Shown here piece by piece: positions 17,690-26,339 of a DNA stretch of 64,000 nucleotides (its first letter is position 1; every line of letters starts with the position of its first letter). Location: the NCBI GenBank assembly GCA_046260155.1, contig JBJYXV010000065.1, forward strand, positions 62,001 to 126,000. Direction: 5' to 3'. A program made the translations under genes and the position numbers. Under the pieces are notes generated by a model. It searched no databases. It was not told the DNA's origin and saw nothing but the letters and a program-made list of their open reading frames with translations. The stretch comes from PFL25 sp046260155. Its GTDB lineage: Bacteria; Chloroflexota; Anaerolineae; Anaerolineales; UBA4823.

Positions 17690-17775
17690 GAGTCTCCGGT
17701 CGTGGTTTTATTCGAAAATCATCTTGATCAATTTACCTTGGTCACCGGGATTCTTCACTTGCGCTCAGAATGAGA
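17670..17775. repeat. Inverted pair of the dispersed TCACTCTGAGC element
   Basis: The last array unit ends in GTCACTCTGAGCACCGCGAAG followed by AGTCTCCGG (17670-17699). At 17745-17775 the reverse-oriented relative appears: CCGGGATTCTTCACTTGCG followed by CTCAGAATGAG. The two arms of about 30 nt can pair imperfectly across about 45 nt. This is the form of a small non-coding dispersed palindromic element. Confidence 0.65.
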
Positions 17776-18127
17776 GATCTATTTATCGGTTCAACCCCTT
17801 CATTCTTCAGGATGAATTTCGGTAGAAATCAATGAAGGACGGATTTTGATATTGATGATCAGAATAGGGTTTTTTAGAAGCCTCAAGCAATATTTTTAAT
17901 CCTGTGCATCAAATCTTTCTATGGCGGGTTTCCCACCTGCAAAAATATTAGAGAATCCACCTCGTGCTATTTAATGGATTTCCAACTGAAACCGGGTAAA
18001 GGGAATCAAATCTCCCGCTCGGTTTTTTTTAATTGGGACTCATCTTTATCTCATCAATAGCTGATACATTTCTTTTTGTCCCGCGCTGTTGTATTTATCA
18101 TCGATTTTCATTCAGTTACAGGTATAT
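17776..18127. other. Intergenic, nothing recognised
   Basis: AT-rich sequence between the repeat array and the next gene; a small inverted repeat CCTTCATT/AATGAAGG (17797-17838) is present, no gene seen. Confidence 0.45.
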
Positions 18128-19039
18128 ATGAATTTATCCCGCAAAGAATTCTTGAATCTGGCAGCCGGTTTAATCGGTGGATGGGCTTTAACCTGGCCGA
18201 AACGATCTGGAATCAGTGGTCTTGCTCAAAGAATTTCAGAGATCAATGAATTTGGCGAACGGCTGCAGCGCCTGGGCAGTGAAGACCTGGAGGCATATGA
18301 CCGCGAGCAGGATCCGGGCACTCCCAGCAGAGCTGGCACAAAGATCACTGAACCCGAACTGGAGAAGGTTGGTTCTTTTCCCGATATCTCGTCGAAATAC
18401 TTCGTATTTGATGAGAATAAGTATTCAACTCCCAAACGAAAATTACCCCGCTCAGAATGGACTGCTACTAACAGGCACCTGCCGATAAAAATAGCTCCAG
18501 AGGTTGTCAATAAACCGGGGCAGCGCAGCCCCCAGGCATTACAGCGGGTTGTTGAGTACACCCAATTCCAGACCCCAAGATACGTAGCAGCACCTGGTGA
18601 AAGGGCATCCATGTGCAACATTGCTGCCTGGGATTGGTCGCGAGCACTGCAGCTCCACTTGCCGCACTGGATCGGGGAGACCGAAATGAGCGCCAACATG
18701 CTTTTCCGTTGGGTATCACATCCACGAGCTGGTGGGGTTTTCGGTGAAGGGTGGCAGCCTGTGAATGCAGAAGCGGCAAGATTATTAGCCAACCGGGGAA
18801 TACCCGTCTTCGCCCTGGTCGAAAATACCCACCCCAGAAGACATGGTCATGTTGCGATGGTTTATCCGAAGAATATGGTCACTGCGGGTCAGGAGGATGG
18901 GGGTCTCTTCTTTGCAACCGTTACAAACGGGCGCTCGCGCGGCGGGAACGGGATAAGGAGTTTAGAGAGCACATTCAGGTCGCTGAAACCAACCTATTTT
19001 GTGCACAAATTTGATTTTATCGTTCACCAGGAGCCTTGA
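18128..19039 (+). CDS. Secreted cysteine-peptidase/amidase-like protein
   Basis: A 303-residue protein beginning with MNLSRKEFLNLAAGLIGGWAL, a Tat-like or Sec signal (a single Arg in SRKEFL makes Tat uncertain). The C-terminal 150 residues contain MCNIAAWDWSRAL with Cys163 at the start of a helix, and later HGHVAMVYP with H239 and H241 on a strand. This Cys-helix/His-strand pair is the layout of papain-like NlpC/CHAP-type peptidoglycan or peptide hydrolases. The full domain is not one I can name, and no wall-binding domain is present. ATG 18128 was chosen because it opens the signal sequence; an in-frame start at 18089 adds unrelated residues. Confidence 0.55.
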   Translation: MNLSRKEFLNLAAGLIGGWALTWPKRSGISGLAQRISEINEFGERLQRLGSEDLEAYDREQDPGTPSRAGTKITEPELEKVGSFPDISSKYFVFDENKYSTPKRKLPRSEWTATNRHLPIKIAPEVVNKPGQRSPQALQRVVEYTQFQTPRYVAAPGERASMCNIAAWDWSRALQLHLPHWIGETEMSANMLFRWVSHPRAGGVFGEGWQPVNAEAARLLANRGIPVFALVENTHPRRHGHVAMVYPKNMVTAGQEDGGLFFATVTNGRSRGGNGIRSLESTFRSLKPTYFVHKFDFIVHQEP

Positions 19040-19358
19040 ATTCTTCAGTGGCAAGCACCTTAATTAATTTCGGATAATCAAGCAATAGTAGTTTAAGGAA
19101 GCAATGCTTCGATGATCCACATGAAACCAGGAAGTTTCAGATTGGGTTCACCACTCCAAATTTATTCGGAGTCATGCTTTCCCAGCACAGCGGGGAGAAA
19201 TTTACTCACTTCTCCCTGAATTCCCTCACAACCAGATTACACTTCAAATGATGCGGGGTGCTCGAGTTTCGATCGTATAATTTGTCCTAGGATAGGTGAT
19301 AAACTAATCCGGATGACAATCTATAAATCAGGATATTCCTATCTGATGGTCACTGGTC
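19040..19358. other. Intergenic with possible -10 box
   Basis: Contains a weak hairpin GGGAGAA/TTCTCCC (19193-19216) and TATAAT at 19276-19281 without a good -35, which could serve the next gene. No gene seen. Confidence 0.35.
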
Positions 19359-20081
19359 ATGAACGAACGAGAAGCAAAGCAAGGCACACAATATCCAACG
19401 GGGTGGATGCGTTGGCTTCGAGGTCTATTGCGCATCTTTCTGATCGTTGGAATGATGGCTGGTATCCTTTTCCTGGCTGCTGGTCGGCTTGACTGGCCAA
19501 CTGCATGGCTATTAACCATCCTGTATATCATTTACCTTTTGTCTGTCATGATCTGGGGGTTTCGGAATTCACCAGACTTGTTGCAGGAACGCAGCCAGTT
19601 GGCATCCAATGTAAAATCCTGGGATAGGATGATCAATATTTTCTATACAATGCTGGTAGTAAGCCTCCTGGTCATCGCCGGGTTGGATGCAGGTCGCTTT
19701 CGATGGTCACAGATGCCTGCCGGGTTCCAGGCTGGGGGAATTCTGGGATTGGTAGGGACTGGATGGGTAATCTGGTGGACCATTAAAGAAAATGCCTTTG
19801 CCTCTCGGTGGGCACGAATACAATCAGATCGGGGACAGGTGGTGGTTTCCAGTGGACCTTACCATTATGTTCGCCACCCAATGTATTCAGCCCTCATCTT
19901 TTTGTTCCCCTGTGTTTCACTTGAACTCGGCTCCTGGTGGGGCTTCTTACCAGCCGGGCTGATCGTTATACTCTTTATCGGTCGCACAGCCCTTGAAGAC
20001 CACATGCTGCAGGATGAGCTGCCCGGGTATAGGGAGTACGCTGCCCGAGTCCCTTATCGTCTGATCCCACGCATCTGGTGA
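19359..20081 (+). CDS. Isoprenylcysteine carboxyl methyltransferase (ICMT)-family membrane protein
   Basis: A 240-residue protein with about five membrane helices and the C-terminal ICMT/PEMT-like signature: GPYHYVRHPMYSAL, then a helix, then RTALEDHMLQDELPGYREYA and VPYRLIP. This block binds S-adenosylmethionine in integral-membrane methyltransferases. Bacterial members methylate lipids or unknown small molecules; the substrate here is open. The N-terminal 20 residues are polar. The gene stands alone. Confidence 0.85.
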   Translation: MNEREAKQGTQYPTGWMRWLRGLLRIFLIVGMMAGILFLAAGRLDWPTAWLLTILYIIYLLSVMIWGFRNSPDLLQERSQLASNVKSWDRMINIFYTMLVVSLLVIAGLDAGRFRWSQMPAGFQAGGILGLVGTGWVIWWTIKENAFASRWARIQSDRGQVVVSSGPYHYVRHPMYSALIFLFPCVSLELGSWWGFLPAGLIVILFIGRTALEDHMLQDELPGYREYAARVPYRLIPRIW

Positions 20082-20646
20082 TCGAGAGGGTTTCTAAATT
20101 CGCAGTAAAACGTTTGGCCACTACCAGCCGAAAACTCCCTGCTTTCAGAATGATTCAAAAGGTATCGAACCTGGCGGAACAGTTACAGGAAAGATCATCA
20201 GGAATAGAGAAATGAAAAATTCTTGGATTCCGATCGTACAGTATTGAAGCGTAAACCCCCTTCTTGATTTAAGCAATGTCGATTTGATTTAACGGATGAA
20301 AAAAACCTGCATGAATTGTGGATTATTTTCCTGGAGGTATGCACATAGGTGATTTAAAGAGCTGATCCAAAGCGGATTTGACCATCCTTGATTAATGCAC
20401 GTGACTAGCGAACCGTGGATGTTACAAAAATTTGGTTGGCAGATTACTTTTTCCCCTACTCATATCACACGAGTTGGTTTACACTATTTTTTTATCGCTT
20501 GAACACTCCCGTGGAGGATTGCTGCCCTTATGCAGGAAATTAAAACAGCAGTAAATTGCACCTTGTCCTGATCGAAATGAAAACACCCTGTATCCCGTTT
20601 CATACCTTCAATATGAATTTAGTATTTCACTGGAGAGAGAAAAGAT
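20082..20646. other. Intergenic, nothing recognised
   Basis: About 565 bp upstream of mmsA. It must hold the promoter of the mmsA-glpK-glpD group, but I find no convincing box pair, riboswitch fold or small gene. Confidence 0.45.
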
Positions 20647-22119
20647 ATGAGCATGAAAATTTTAAACTACATTAATAATGAATGGGTTGAACCTGATGTT
20701 GAAAGCTATGCTGATGTACTTAACCCGGCTACTGGCGAAGTAATCGCCAGGACACCCTTATGTGGTCAGGCAGAGGTCGATGCAGCCTCCCGGGCTGCTG
20801 CACAGGCTTTTCCTGGATGGCGGCAAACTCCAGCGCAGGACCGCATCCAGTACCTTTTCAAGCTGCGCGACCTGCTCATTGAAAACCACGATCTGATTGG
20901 GGAAACCATTACCAATGAATGTGGGAAAACTTTCGGAGAATCCAAGGCCGAAATGGTGCGCGCAATCGAGAATGTGGAGGTCGCCTGCGGCATCCCCATG
21001 CTGATGAAGGGGGAAATATCCGAAGATATCGCCCGAGGGATCGATGAGATCATGCTCCGCCAGCCGGTAGGCGTGTGCGCTACAATTGCACCTTTTAACT
21101 TCCCCGGTATGATACCCTTCTGGTTCTTGCCCTATGGACTGGCGACCGGAAATACCTACCTCATCAAGCCATCTGAAAAAGTGCCCATGACCATGCAGCT
21201 GATCTTCCAGCTGATCGAGCAGGCGGGTTTTCCCAGGGGAGTTGTCAACCTAGTCAATGGCGCTAAAGACGCGGTGGATGCCATCCTGGATCATGAAATC
21301 ATCAAGGGCATCACCTTCGTCGGCTCAACCAATGTCGCCAAGTACATTTACCGCCGGGCATCAGAAAATGGCAAGCGGGTGGCTGCACAGGGGGGTGCAA
21401 AGAATCCGGTCATCATCCTGCCTGACGCAGACATGGAGGCCGCAGCCAGGATCATCACGGACTCGGCTTTTGGGTGTGCGGGGCAGCGTTGCCTGGCGGT
21501 CTCACTGGCAATCACCGTCGCGGAAGCGCGTAACAGCTTCACGGAAATGATCTGTGATGCAGCAGAAAGTCGCGTGGTCGGTTACGGTCTTGATCAAGGC
21601 GTCGAGATGGGCTCGGTGATCAACCAGGCCAGCAAGGAGTATATTGAAAAATCGATCGGCCTGGGGGAGAAGGAAGGTGCCTCTATCCTGGTCGATGGCC
21701 GCGGTACAACCATAAAAGGTTATGAAGGTGGCTATTTTGTCCGTCCAACGGTCCTGAGTGATGTCAAAGGAGGCAGTGAAATCTGGAAGAACGAGATCTT
21801 TGGACCGGTCTTGAGCATGATGCATGTCAATACCATCGAAGAAGCGATTGCCCTTGCTAACAGCCATTCATATGGCAACCAGGCCAGTCTTTTCACTTCA
21901 TCTGGAGCTGCAGCAAGGAAGTTCCGCTACGAAGTGAGTGCTGGAAATGTCGGCATCAACATCGGTGTCGCTGCACCGATGGCATTCTTCCCCTTCAGTG
22001 GTTGGAAGGACTCGTTCTTCGGCATCATGCATGGTCAGGGAATGGACGCGGTCGAGTTTTTCACCCAGAAGAAAGTTGTCATCGAACGCTGGCCGAAAGA
22101 ATGGTCACGCAAATTCTAA
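20647..22119 (+). CDS. mmsA: CoA-acylating methylmalonate-semialdehyde dehydrogenase
   Basis: A 490-residue aldehyde dehydrogenase of the MmsA/IolA branch. NAD-binding FVGSTNVAKYIYRRA, the conserved AAQGGAKNP block where other ALDHs have ELGGK, the catalytic Cys in GCAGQRCLA, and EIFGPVLS are all present. The enzyme converts methylmalonate or malonate semialdehyde with NAD and CoA into propionyl- or acetyl-CoA, in valine, inositol or beta-alanine degradation. No inositol (iol) genes are adjacent; it precedes glpK by 35 bp, so it may serve a broader three-carbon pathway here (inference). Confidence 0.93.
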   Translation: MSMKILNYINNEWVEPDVESYADVLNPATGEVIARTPLCGQAEVDAASRAAAQAFPGWRQTPAQDRIQYLFKLRDLLIENHDLIGETITNECGKTFGESKAEMVRAIENVEVACGIPMLMKGEISEDIARGIDEIMLRQPVGVCATIAPFNFPGMIPFWFLPYGLATGNTYLIKPSEKVPMTMQLIFQLIEQAGFPRGVVNLVNGAKDAVDAILDHEIIKGITFVGSTNVAKYIYRRASENGKRVAAQGGAKNPVIILPDADMEAAARIITDSAFGCAGQRCLAVSLAITVAEARNSFTEMICDAAESRVVGYGLDQGVEMGSVINQASKEYIEKSIGLGEKEGASILVDGRGTTIKGYEGGYFVRPTVLSDVKGGSEIWKNEIFGPVLSMMHVNTIEEAIALANSHSYGNQASLFTSSGAAARKFRYEVSAGNVGINIGVAAPMAFFPFSGWKDSFFGIMHGQGMDAVEFFTQKKVVIERWPKEWSRKF

Positions 22120-22154
22120 CCAACTGCATTTGATCCAATTGAAAGTTTACTCAT

Positions 22155-23642
22155 ATGTCAAAATACGTTGCTGCTATTGACCAGGGAACCACCAGCACCC
22201 GCTGCATTTTATTCAACACTGACGGCACCATCACTTCGGTGCACCAGAAGGAACACGCACAAATCTTCCCGCAACCCGGCTGGGTAGAACACGACGCGCT
22301 CGAAATTTGGGAGCGAACGAAGGAAGTCATCAGCGGGGCGCTCAGCCAGGCAAATGCGACCTCGGAAGATATCACTGCCGTTGGGATCACCAACCAGCGC
22401 GAAACAACACTGGTGTGGGATAAAGCAACCGGAATACCTATCCACAACGCTATCGTCTGGCAGGATACTCGCACGGACAACATTTGTAATTTTTACGCCC
22501 AGGATGGTGGGCAGGATCGCTTCCGGGAAACAACTGGTTTACCGTTGGCCACTTATTTTTCCTGCCCAAAGATCCAGTGGATTTTAGACAATGTCGCAGG
22601 AGCACGCCAGCGCGCTGAAAATGGAGAGCTGCTCTTCGGTAATATGGACACATGGATCATATGGAATTTAACCGGGCAGCACATCACCGATGTCACGAAT
22701 GCCAGCCGCACACTGCTCATGGATTTGAACACGCTTGATTGGGACCAGGATATCCTGGATGCTTTTGATATCCCGCGCGCTATGCTCCCGGAGATACGCT
22801 CATCTTCAGAAGTTTATGGAGAGGTAGCGATAGATTCTCCCTTGCGCGGCATACCTGTTGCTGGCGACCTGGGTGACCAACAGGCTGCCTTGTTCGGACA
22901 GACCTGTTTCAGCCCTGGTGAAGCGAAAAACACCTACGGCACTGGATGTTTTATGCTGTTGAACACGGGTACCAGTCCGATCACTTCCAAGAATGGTTTG
23001 CTGACCACTTTGGGATATAAGGTTGGAGATGCACCTGCAGTTTACTGCCTGGAAGGGTCGATCGCCATCACCGGGGCATTGGTCCAATGGCTGCGTGATA
23101 ACCTGGGATTGATAGAACAATCCGCGGATGTGGAAACATTGGCAGAAACAGTCCAGGATAATGGCGGCATCTACTTTGTTCCCGCCTTCTCCGGCCTCTT
23201 TGCTCCATACTGGCGCAGCGACGCACGCGGGGTAATCGTCGGTCTGACACGTTATATCAATAAAGGACACATCGCTCGAGCAGTCCTGGAAGCGAGTGCT
23301 TATCAAACCAGGGAAGTGCTCGAGGCAATGGAAGCAGATTCAGGTGTCAGCCTTACCACTTTAAAAGTGGATGGTGGCATGGTTTACAACAATCTGCTGA
23401 TGCAGTTCCAATCGGATATCCTCGGTGTGCAGGTTATCCGCCCGAAGATCACGGAGACAACAGCGCTTGGTGCGGCATACGCAGCAGGTCTGGCAGTCGG
23501 TTTCTGGAAGGACTTCGCTGAACTGCGCAGTAAATGGGGAAAAGACCAGGTGTGGCAGCCGCAGATGTCGCCTGAAAACCGCCAGAAGCTCTTTTCGGAG
23601 TGGAAGAAAGCTGTCATACGTACTTTCGATTGGATCGAGTAA
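22155..23642 (+). CDS. glpK: Glycerol kinase
   Basis: A 495-residue FGGY-family kinase, full length. The N-terminal phosphate loop AIDQGTTSTRCILF, GWVEHDALEIW, the substrate segment VWQDTRT, GDLGDQQAALFGQ and the C-terminal VDGGMVYNNLLMQ are all typical of GlpK. It phosphorylates glycerol to sn-glycerol-3-phosphate in the cytoplasm. It is followed after 15 bp by glpD, which oxidises the product. No glycerol facilitator gene is visible. Confidence 0.96.
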   Translation: MSKYVAAIDQGTTSTRCILFNTDGTITSVHQKEHAQIFPQPGWVEHDALEIWERTKEVISGALSQANATSEDITAVGITNQRETTLVWDKATGIPIHNAIVWQDTRTDNICNFYAQDGGQDRFRETTGLPLATYFSCPKIQWILDNVAGARQRAENGELLFGNMDTWIIWNLTGQHITDVTNASRTLLMDLNTLDWDQDILDAFDIPRAMLPEIRSSSEVYGEVAIDSPLRGIPVAGDLGDQQAALFGQTCFSPGEAKNTYGTGCFMLLNTGTSPITSKNGLLTTLGYKVGDAPAVYCLEGSIAITGALVQWLRDNLGLIEQSADVETLAETVQDNGGIYFVPAFSGLFAPYWRSDARGVIVGLTRYINKGHIARAVLEASAYQTREVLEAMEADSGVSLTTLKVDGGMVYNNLLMQFQSDILGVQVIRPKITETTALGAAYAAGLAVGFWKDFAELRSKWGKDQVWQPQMSPENRQKLFSEWKKAVIRTFDWIE

Positions 23643-23657
23643 AGGCTGGATGACCCG

Positions 23658-25292
23658 ATGGACCGCCAAAAAACTCTGCAAACACTCCAGACAAACCCAA
23701 ATCCGGAGGTACTGATCGTCGGTGCAGGCATTAATGGTGCTGGCACATTTAGAGATTTAGCGCTAAACGGCGTGGAGGTATTGATCATTGATCGAGCAGA
23801 TTTCTGCTCAGGTGCCTCGGCAGCATCCTCGCACATGGCCCATGGTGGTATCCGCTATCTTGAGAACGGGGAATTCCGCCTGGTGAGAGAAGCCGTTGGT
23901 GAACGCAACCGTATGATTGAAAATGCTCCCCACCTTGTCCGTCCTCTCCCAACCACGATACCTATCTTCAAAATCTGGTCGGGGCTGCTGAATGCCCCGC
24001 TCAAGTTCCTGGGTGTGCTGGAAAAGCCTTCCGAGCGTGGTGCCCTGGTAATAAAGATCGGTTTGATGCTGTACGATGCTTATACCGCATCCCAGGGAAC
24101 CGTTCCCAGGCACAAATTTGATGGTCGAGACACCTCTCGTAAATCGTTCCCACAGCTCAATCCCGCAGTGAGATACACCGCTACCTATTACGATGGTGCG
24201 ATCCTGAGCCCTGAACGTTATTTGATCGAACTGATTCTGGATGCAGAAGCCGAAGGTCCACATGCACGGGCCTTGAATTATGTCTCGCTGCATCATTATG
24301 ATATTAACAGGGCAGTCTTGAAAGACGAACTGACTGGTCAGAGTTATGAAATTTCCCCGCGCCTGATCATTAATGCCGCGGGACCGTGGATCGACCAGGT
24401 AAATTCTGAACTGGGCATTTCCCAACATTACATCGGGGGGACGAAAGGTTCACACCTGGTGCTCGATCATCCCGACCTGCGGGCTGCCATCGGTGACCAT
24501 GAGTTCTTCTTTGAGAACAAGGATGGGCGCATCGTGCTCATCTTTCCACATTTTGATAAAGTACTGGTCGGCACCTCCGATATACCCATCGAAGACCCTG
24601 ACCTGGCCCGCTGCACCGACCAGGAGGTGGAATATTTCTTCGAAATGATCGGGCATGTCTTTCCGGAGATCCAGCTGGAGCGGGACCAGATCGTCTTCCG
24701 CTTTTCTGGTGTGCGACCGCTTGAGCACAGCCAGGCAAAAACAACAGGACAAATCACGCGCGATCACAGTATTAAAGAAGACAGGTTCGGTGATACTCCG
24801 GTCTACTCCCTGGTGGGCGGTAAATGGACCAGCTACCGGGCATTTGCTGAACTCACCACCGACCGGGTTCTTTCCTTTTTAGGTAAGAGCCGTATCGGGG
24901 ACACAAGCCATTTAGCTATCGGTGGTGGTGTTGATTACGCTGCTGTTAAATCGACTCCGCTGGGCAGCACTCCCCTTTTTGAGCGCTATGGTTCCCGTGC
25001 CCGGGAGGTCAGCACGTACCAGGATGGGGAAGGTACACCGCTCGAGCATTACCCGGGTATGACCCGCGGTGAAATCGCTTACCTCTGCGCGCAAGAACAC
25101 ATCGTTCACCTGGATGACCTGATCCTTCGCCGCACGCTGATAGCTTTACTGGGACAGCTCAATCCTGGGCTGGTGGATGAAATGGCTGGCATCCTGGCTG
25201 AATTCCTCAATTGGAGTGCCGAAGAAAAAACAGCAGAAGTAGAGCGGACGCTCGCCATCCTGCAAGATCAGCACGGAATCAAAACTTTATAG
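23658..25292 (+). CDS. glpD: Glycerol-3-phosphate dehydrogenase (FAD, GlpD type)
   Basis: A 544-residue flavoprotein. The Rossmann motif VLIVGAGINGAGTFRDLAL (about residues 19-37) binds FAD; GASAASSHMAHGGIRYLE is the GlpD signature, and VGGKWTSYR lies near residue 388. It oxidises glycerol-3-phosphate to dihydroxyacetone phosphate at the membrane and passes electrons to quinone. It forms an operon with glpK. The C-terminal domain is present, so the protein seems complete. Confidence 0.94.
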   Translation: MDRQKTLQTLQTNPNPEVLIVGAGINGAGTFRDLALNGVEVLIIDRADFCSGASAASSHMAHGGIRYLENGEFRLVREAVGERNRMIENAPHLVRPLPTTIPIFKIWSGLLNAPLKFLGVLEKPSERGALVIKIGLMLYDAYTASQGTVPRHKFDGRDTSRKSFPQLNPAVRYTATYYDGAILSPERYLIELILDAEAEGPHARALNYVSLHHYDINRAVLKDELTGQSYEISPRLIINAAGPWIDQVNSELGISQHYIGGTKGSHLVLDHPDLRAAIGDHEFFFENKDGRIVLIFPHFDKVLVGTSDIPIEDPDLARCTDQEVEYFFEMIGHVFPEIQLERDQIVFRFSGVRPLEHSQAKTTGQITRDHSIKEDRFGDTPVYSLVGGKWTSYRAFAELTTDRVLSFLGKSRIGDTSHLAIGGGVDYAAVKSTPLGSTPLFERYGSRAREVSTYQDGEGTPLEHYPGMTRGEIAYLCAQEHIVHLDDLILRRTLIALLGQLNPGLVDEMAGILAEFLNWSAEEKTAEVERTLAILQDQHGIKTL

Positions 25293-25363
25293 GTAATCCA
25301 TTGCACGATTCACGCGAACTCCGGTCAAAATAAGAAATTCTCAATTTAATTCTATCGATAATT

Positions 25364-26329
25364 TCAAACCAGAGAGTCTTTCAATCGCCCGCGAATTTCT
25401 GGAGTTGGGTCGAGCCCGCCTGCCTGCATCCCCAGCAGCACCGCTCCAACGACCGGCGGTACGTCCAATTTCACCAGGCGGGCCTTGGGTGCCAGCTGCA
25501 GGATCGTTTCCCGCATTGGTTCAACCAGCAGGGATCCTGCATCAAACATGCTGCCCACCATAACCACATCGAACTTTAACTGCTGGAATTTCAACTGGCG
25601 GATGACTGCCTTGGCCAACTCACCCAATTCACTTCCTGCCCACTGCACCAATTGACAGGCAACCGCATCCCCTGCCTCAGCCATTTGGAAAACCATGGGT
25701 GCCGCACTGCCATCGATCACGTAGCGCCCGTTGGTATAACCCTCCAGGAGATCTTCGACATCCTCAGCACCCGCGTGGCTAACAAACCCTTGGGCTAAGC
25801 TTGTCTGTGGGCCGCGGCGAGTCCAGGCCTGGGCGACCAGCTGCATACCATGGAAAACCAGCTCTGTGCTGCCAGCAGCCTCGCCAGCCATTTCCCCAAA
25901 TCCGGTCACCCGCCCGATATTTCTGCGATCACGATCCCAACCCCAGCAGTTGCACCCGGTACCAGAAACCACTGCGATCCCCCACCCCTGCTCCGCACCA
26001 GCGGCTAACCCCAGGACCGCATCATTTTGGATTTCCAGCGGTGAATCGAGACCCAACTTGGAGATGGTCTCCAGCATCATGGGCTCGTCAGCGGGCCAAT
26101 CGAAACCAGATATCCCAAACCCTGAACCGCAGATTTGATCGACGCTGATCCTTGCCTGGCTTAATGCCTGGGAAACACCATCCTGCAGTGCGGAGTGCAT
26201 ACCCTCATACCCCACTGTCTGGTGATTTCCAGGTCCAGCCAGGCCAACACCTGCCTGCTGGCCATTCTCATCCGCGATCAGGACCTGCGTTTTTGAACTG
26301 CCGATATCAACTCCAAGATAATAATTCAT
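25364..26329 (-). CDS. BadF/BadG/BcrA/BcrD-type ATPase, N-acetylglucosamine-kinase-like
   Basis: A 321-residue ASKHA-fold kinase. Phosphate 1 motif YYLGVDIGSSKTQVLIAD opens the protein, VVSGTGCNCWGWD is the phosphate 2 region, and GRVTGFGEMAGEAAG matches the sugar-kinase group of the BadF family (GlcNAc or glucosamine kinases) rather than the CoA-reductase activators, which carry a Cys cluster that is missing here. ATG 26329 was chosen because the first motif starts there; an earlier start at 26428 would overlap the GH4 gene. It follows that gene after 10 bp, so both likely act on the same sugar. Confidence 0.82.
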   Translation of the reverse strand: MNYYLGVDIGSSKTQVLIADENGQQAGVGLAGPGNHQTVGYEGMHSALQDGVSQALSQARISVDQICGSGFGISGFDWPADEPMMLETISKLGLDSPLEIQNDAVLGLAAGAEQGWGIAVVSGTGCNCWGWDRDRRNIGRVTGFGEMAGEAAGSTELVFHGMQLVAQAWTRRGPQTSLAQGFVSHAGAEDVEDLLEGYTNGRYVIDGSAAPMVFQMAEAGDAVACQLVQWAGSELGELAKAVIRQLKFQQLKFDVVMVGSMFDAGSLLVEPMRETILQLAPKARLVKLDVPPVVGAVLLGMQAGGLDPTPEIRGRLKDSLV

Positions 26330-26339
26330 CCAACCAGTT

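Noticed and set aside
18128..19039. Phage or prophage lysin
   Set aside because: A signal peptide is present and no phage genes surround it.
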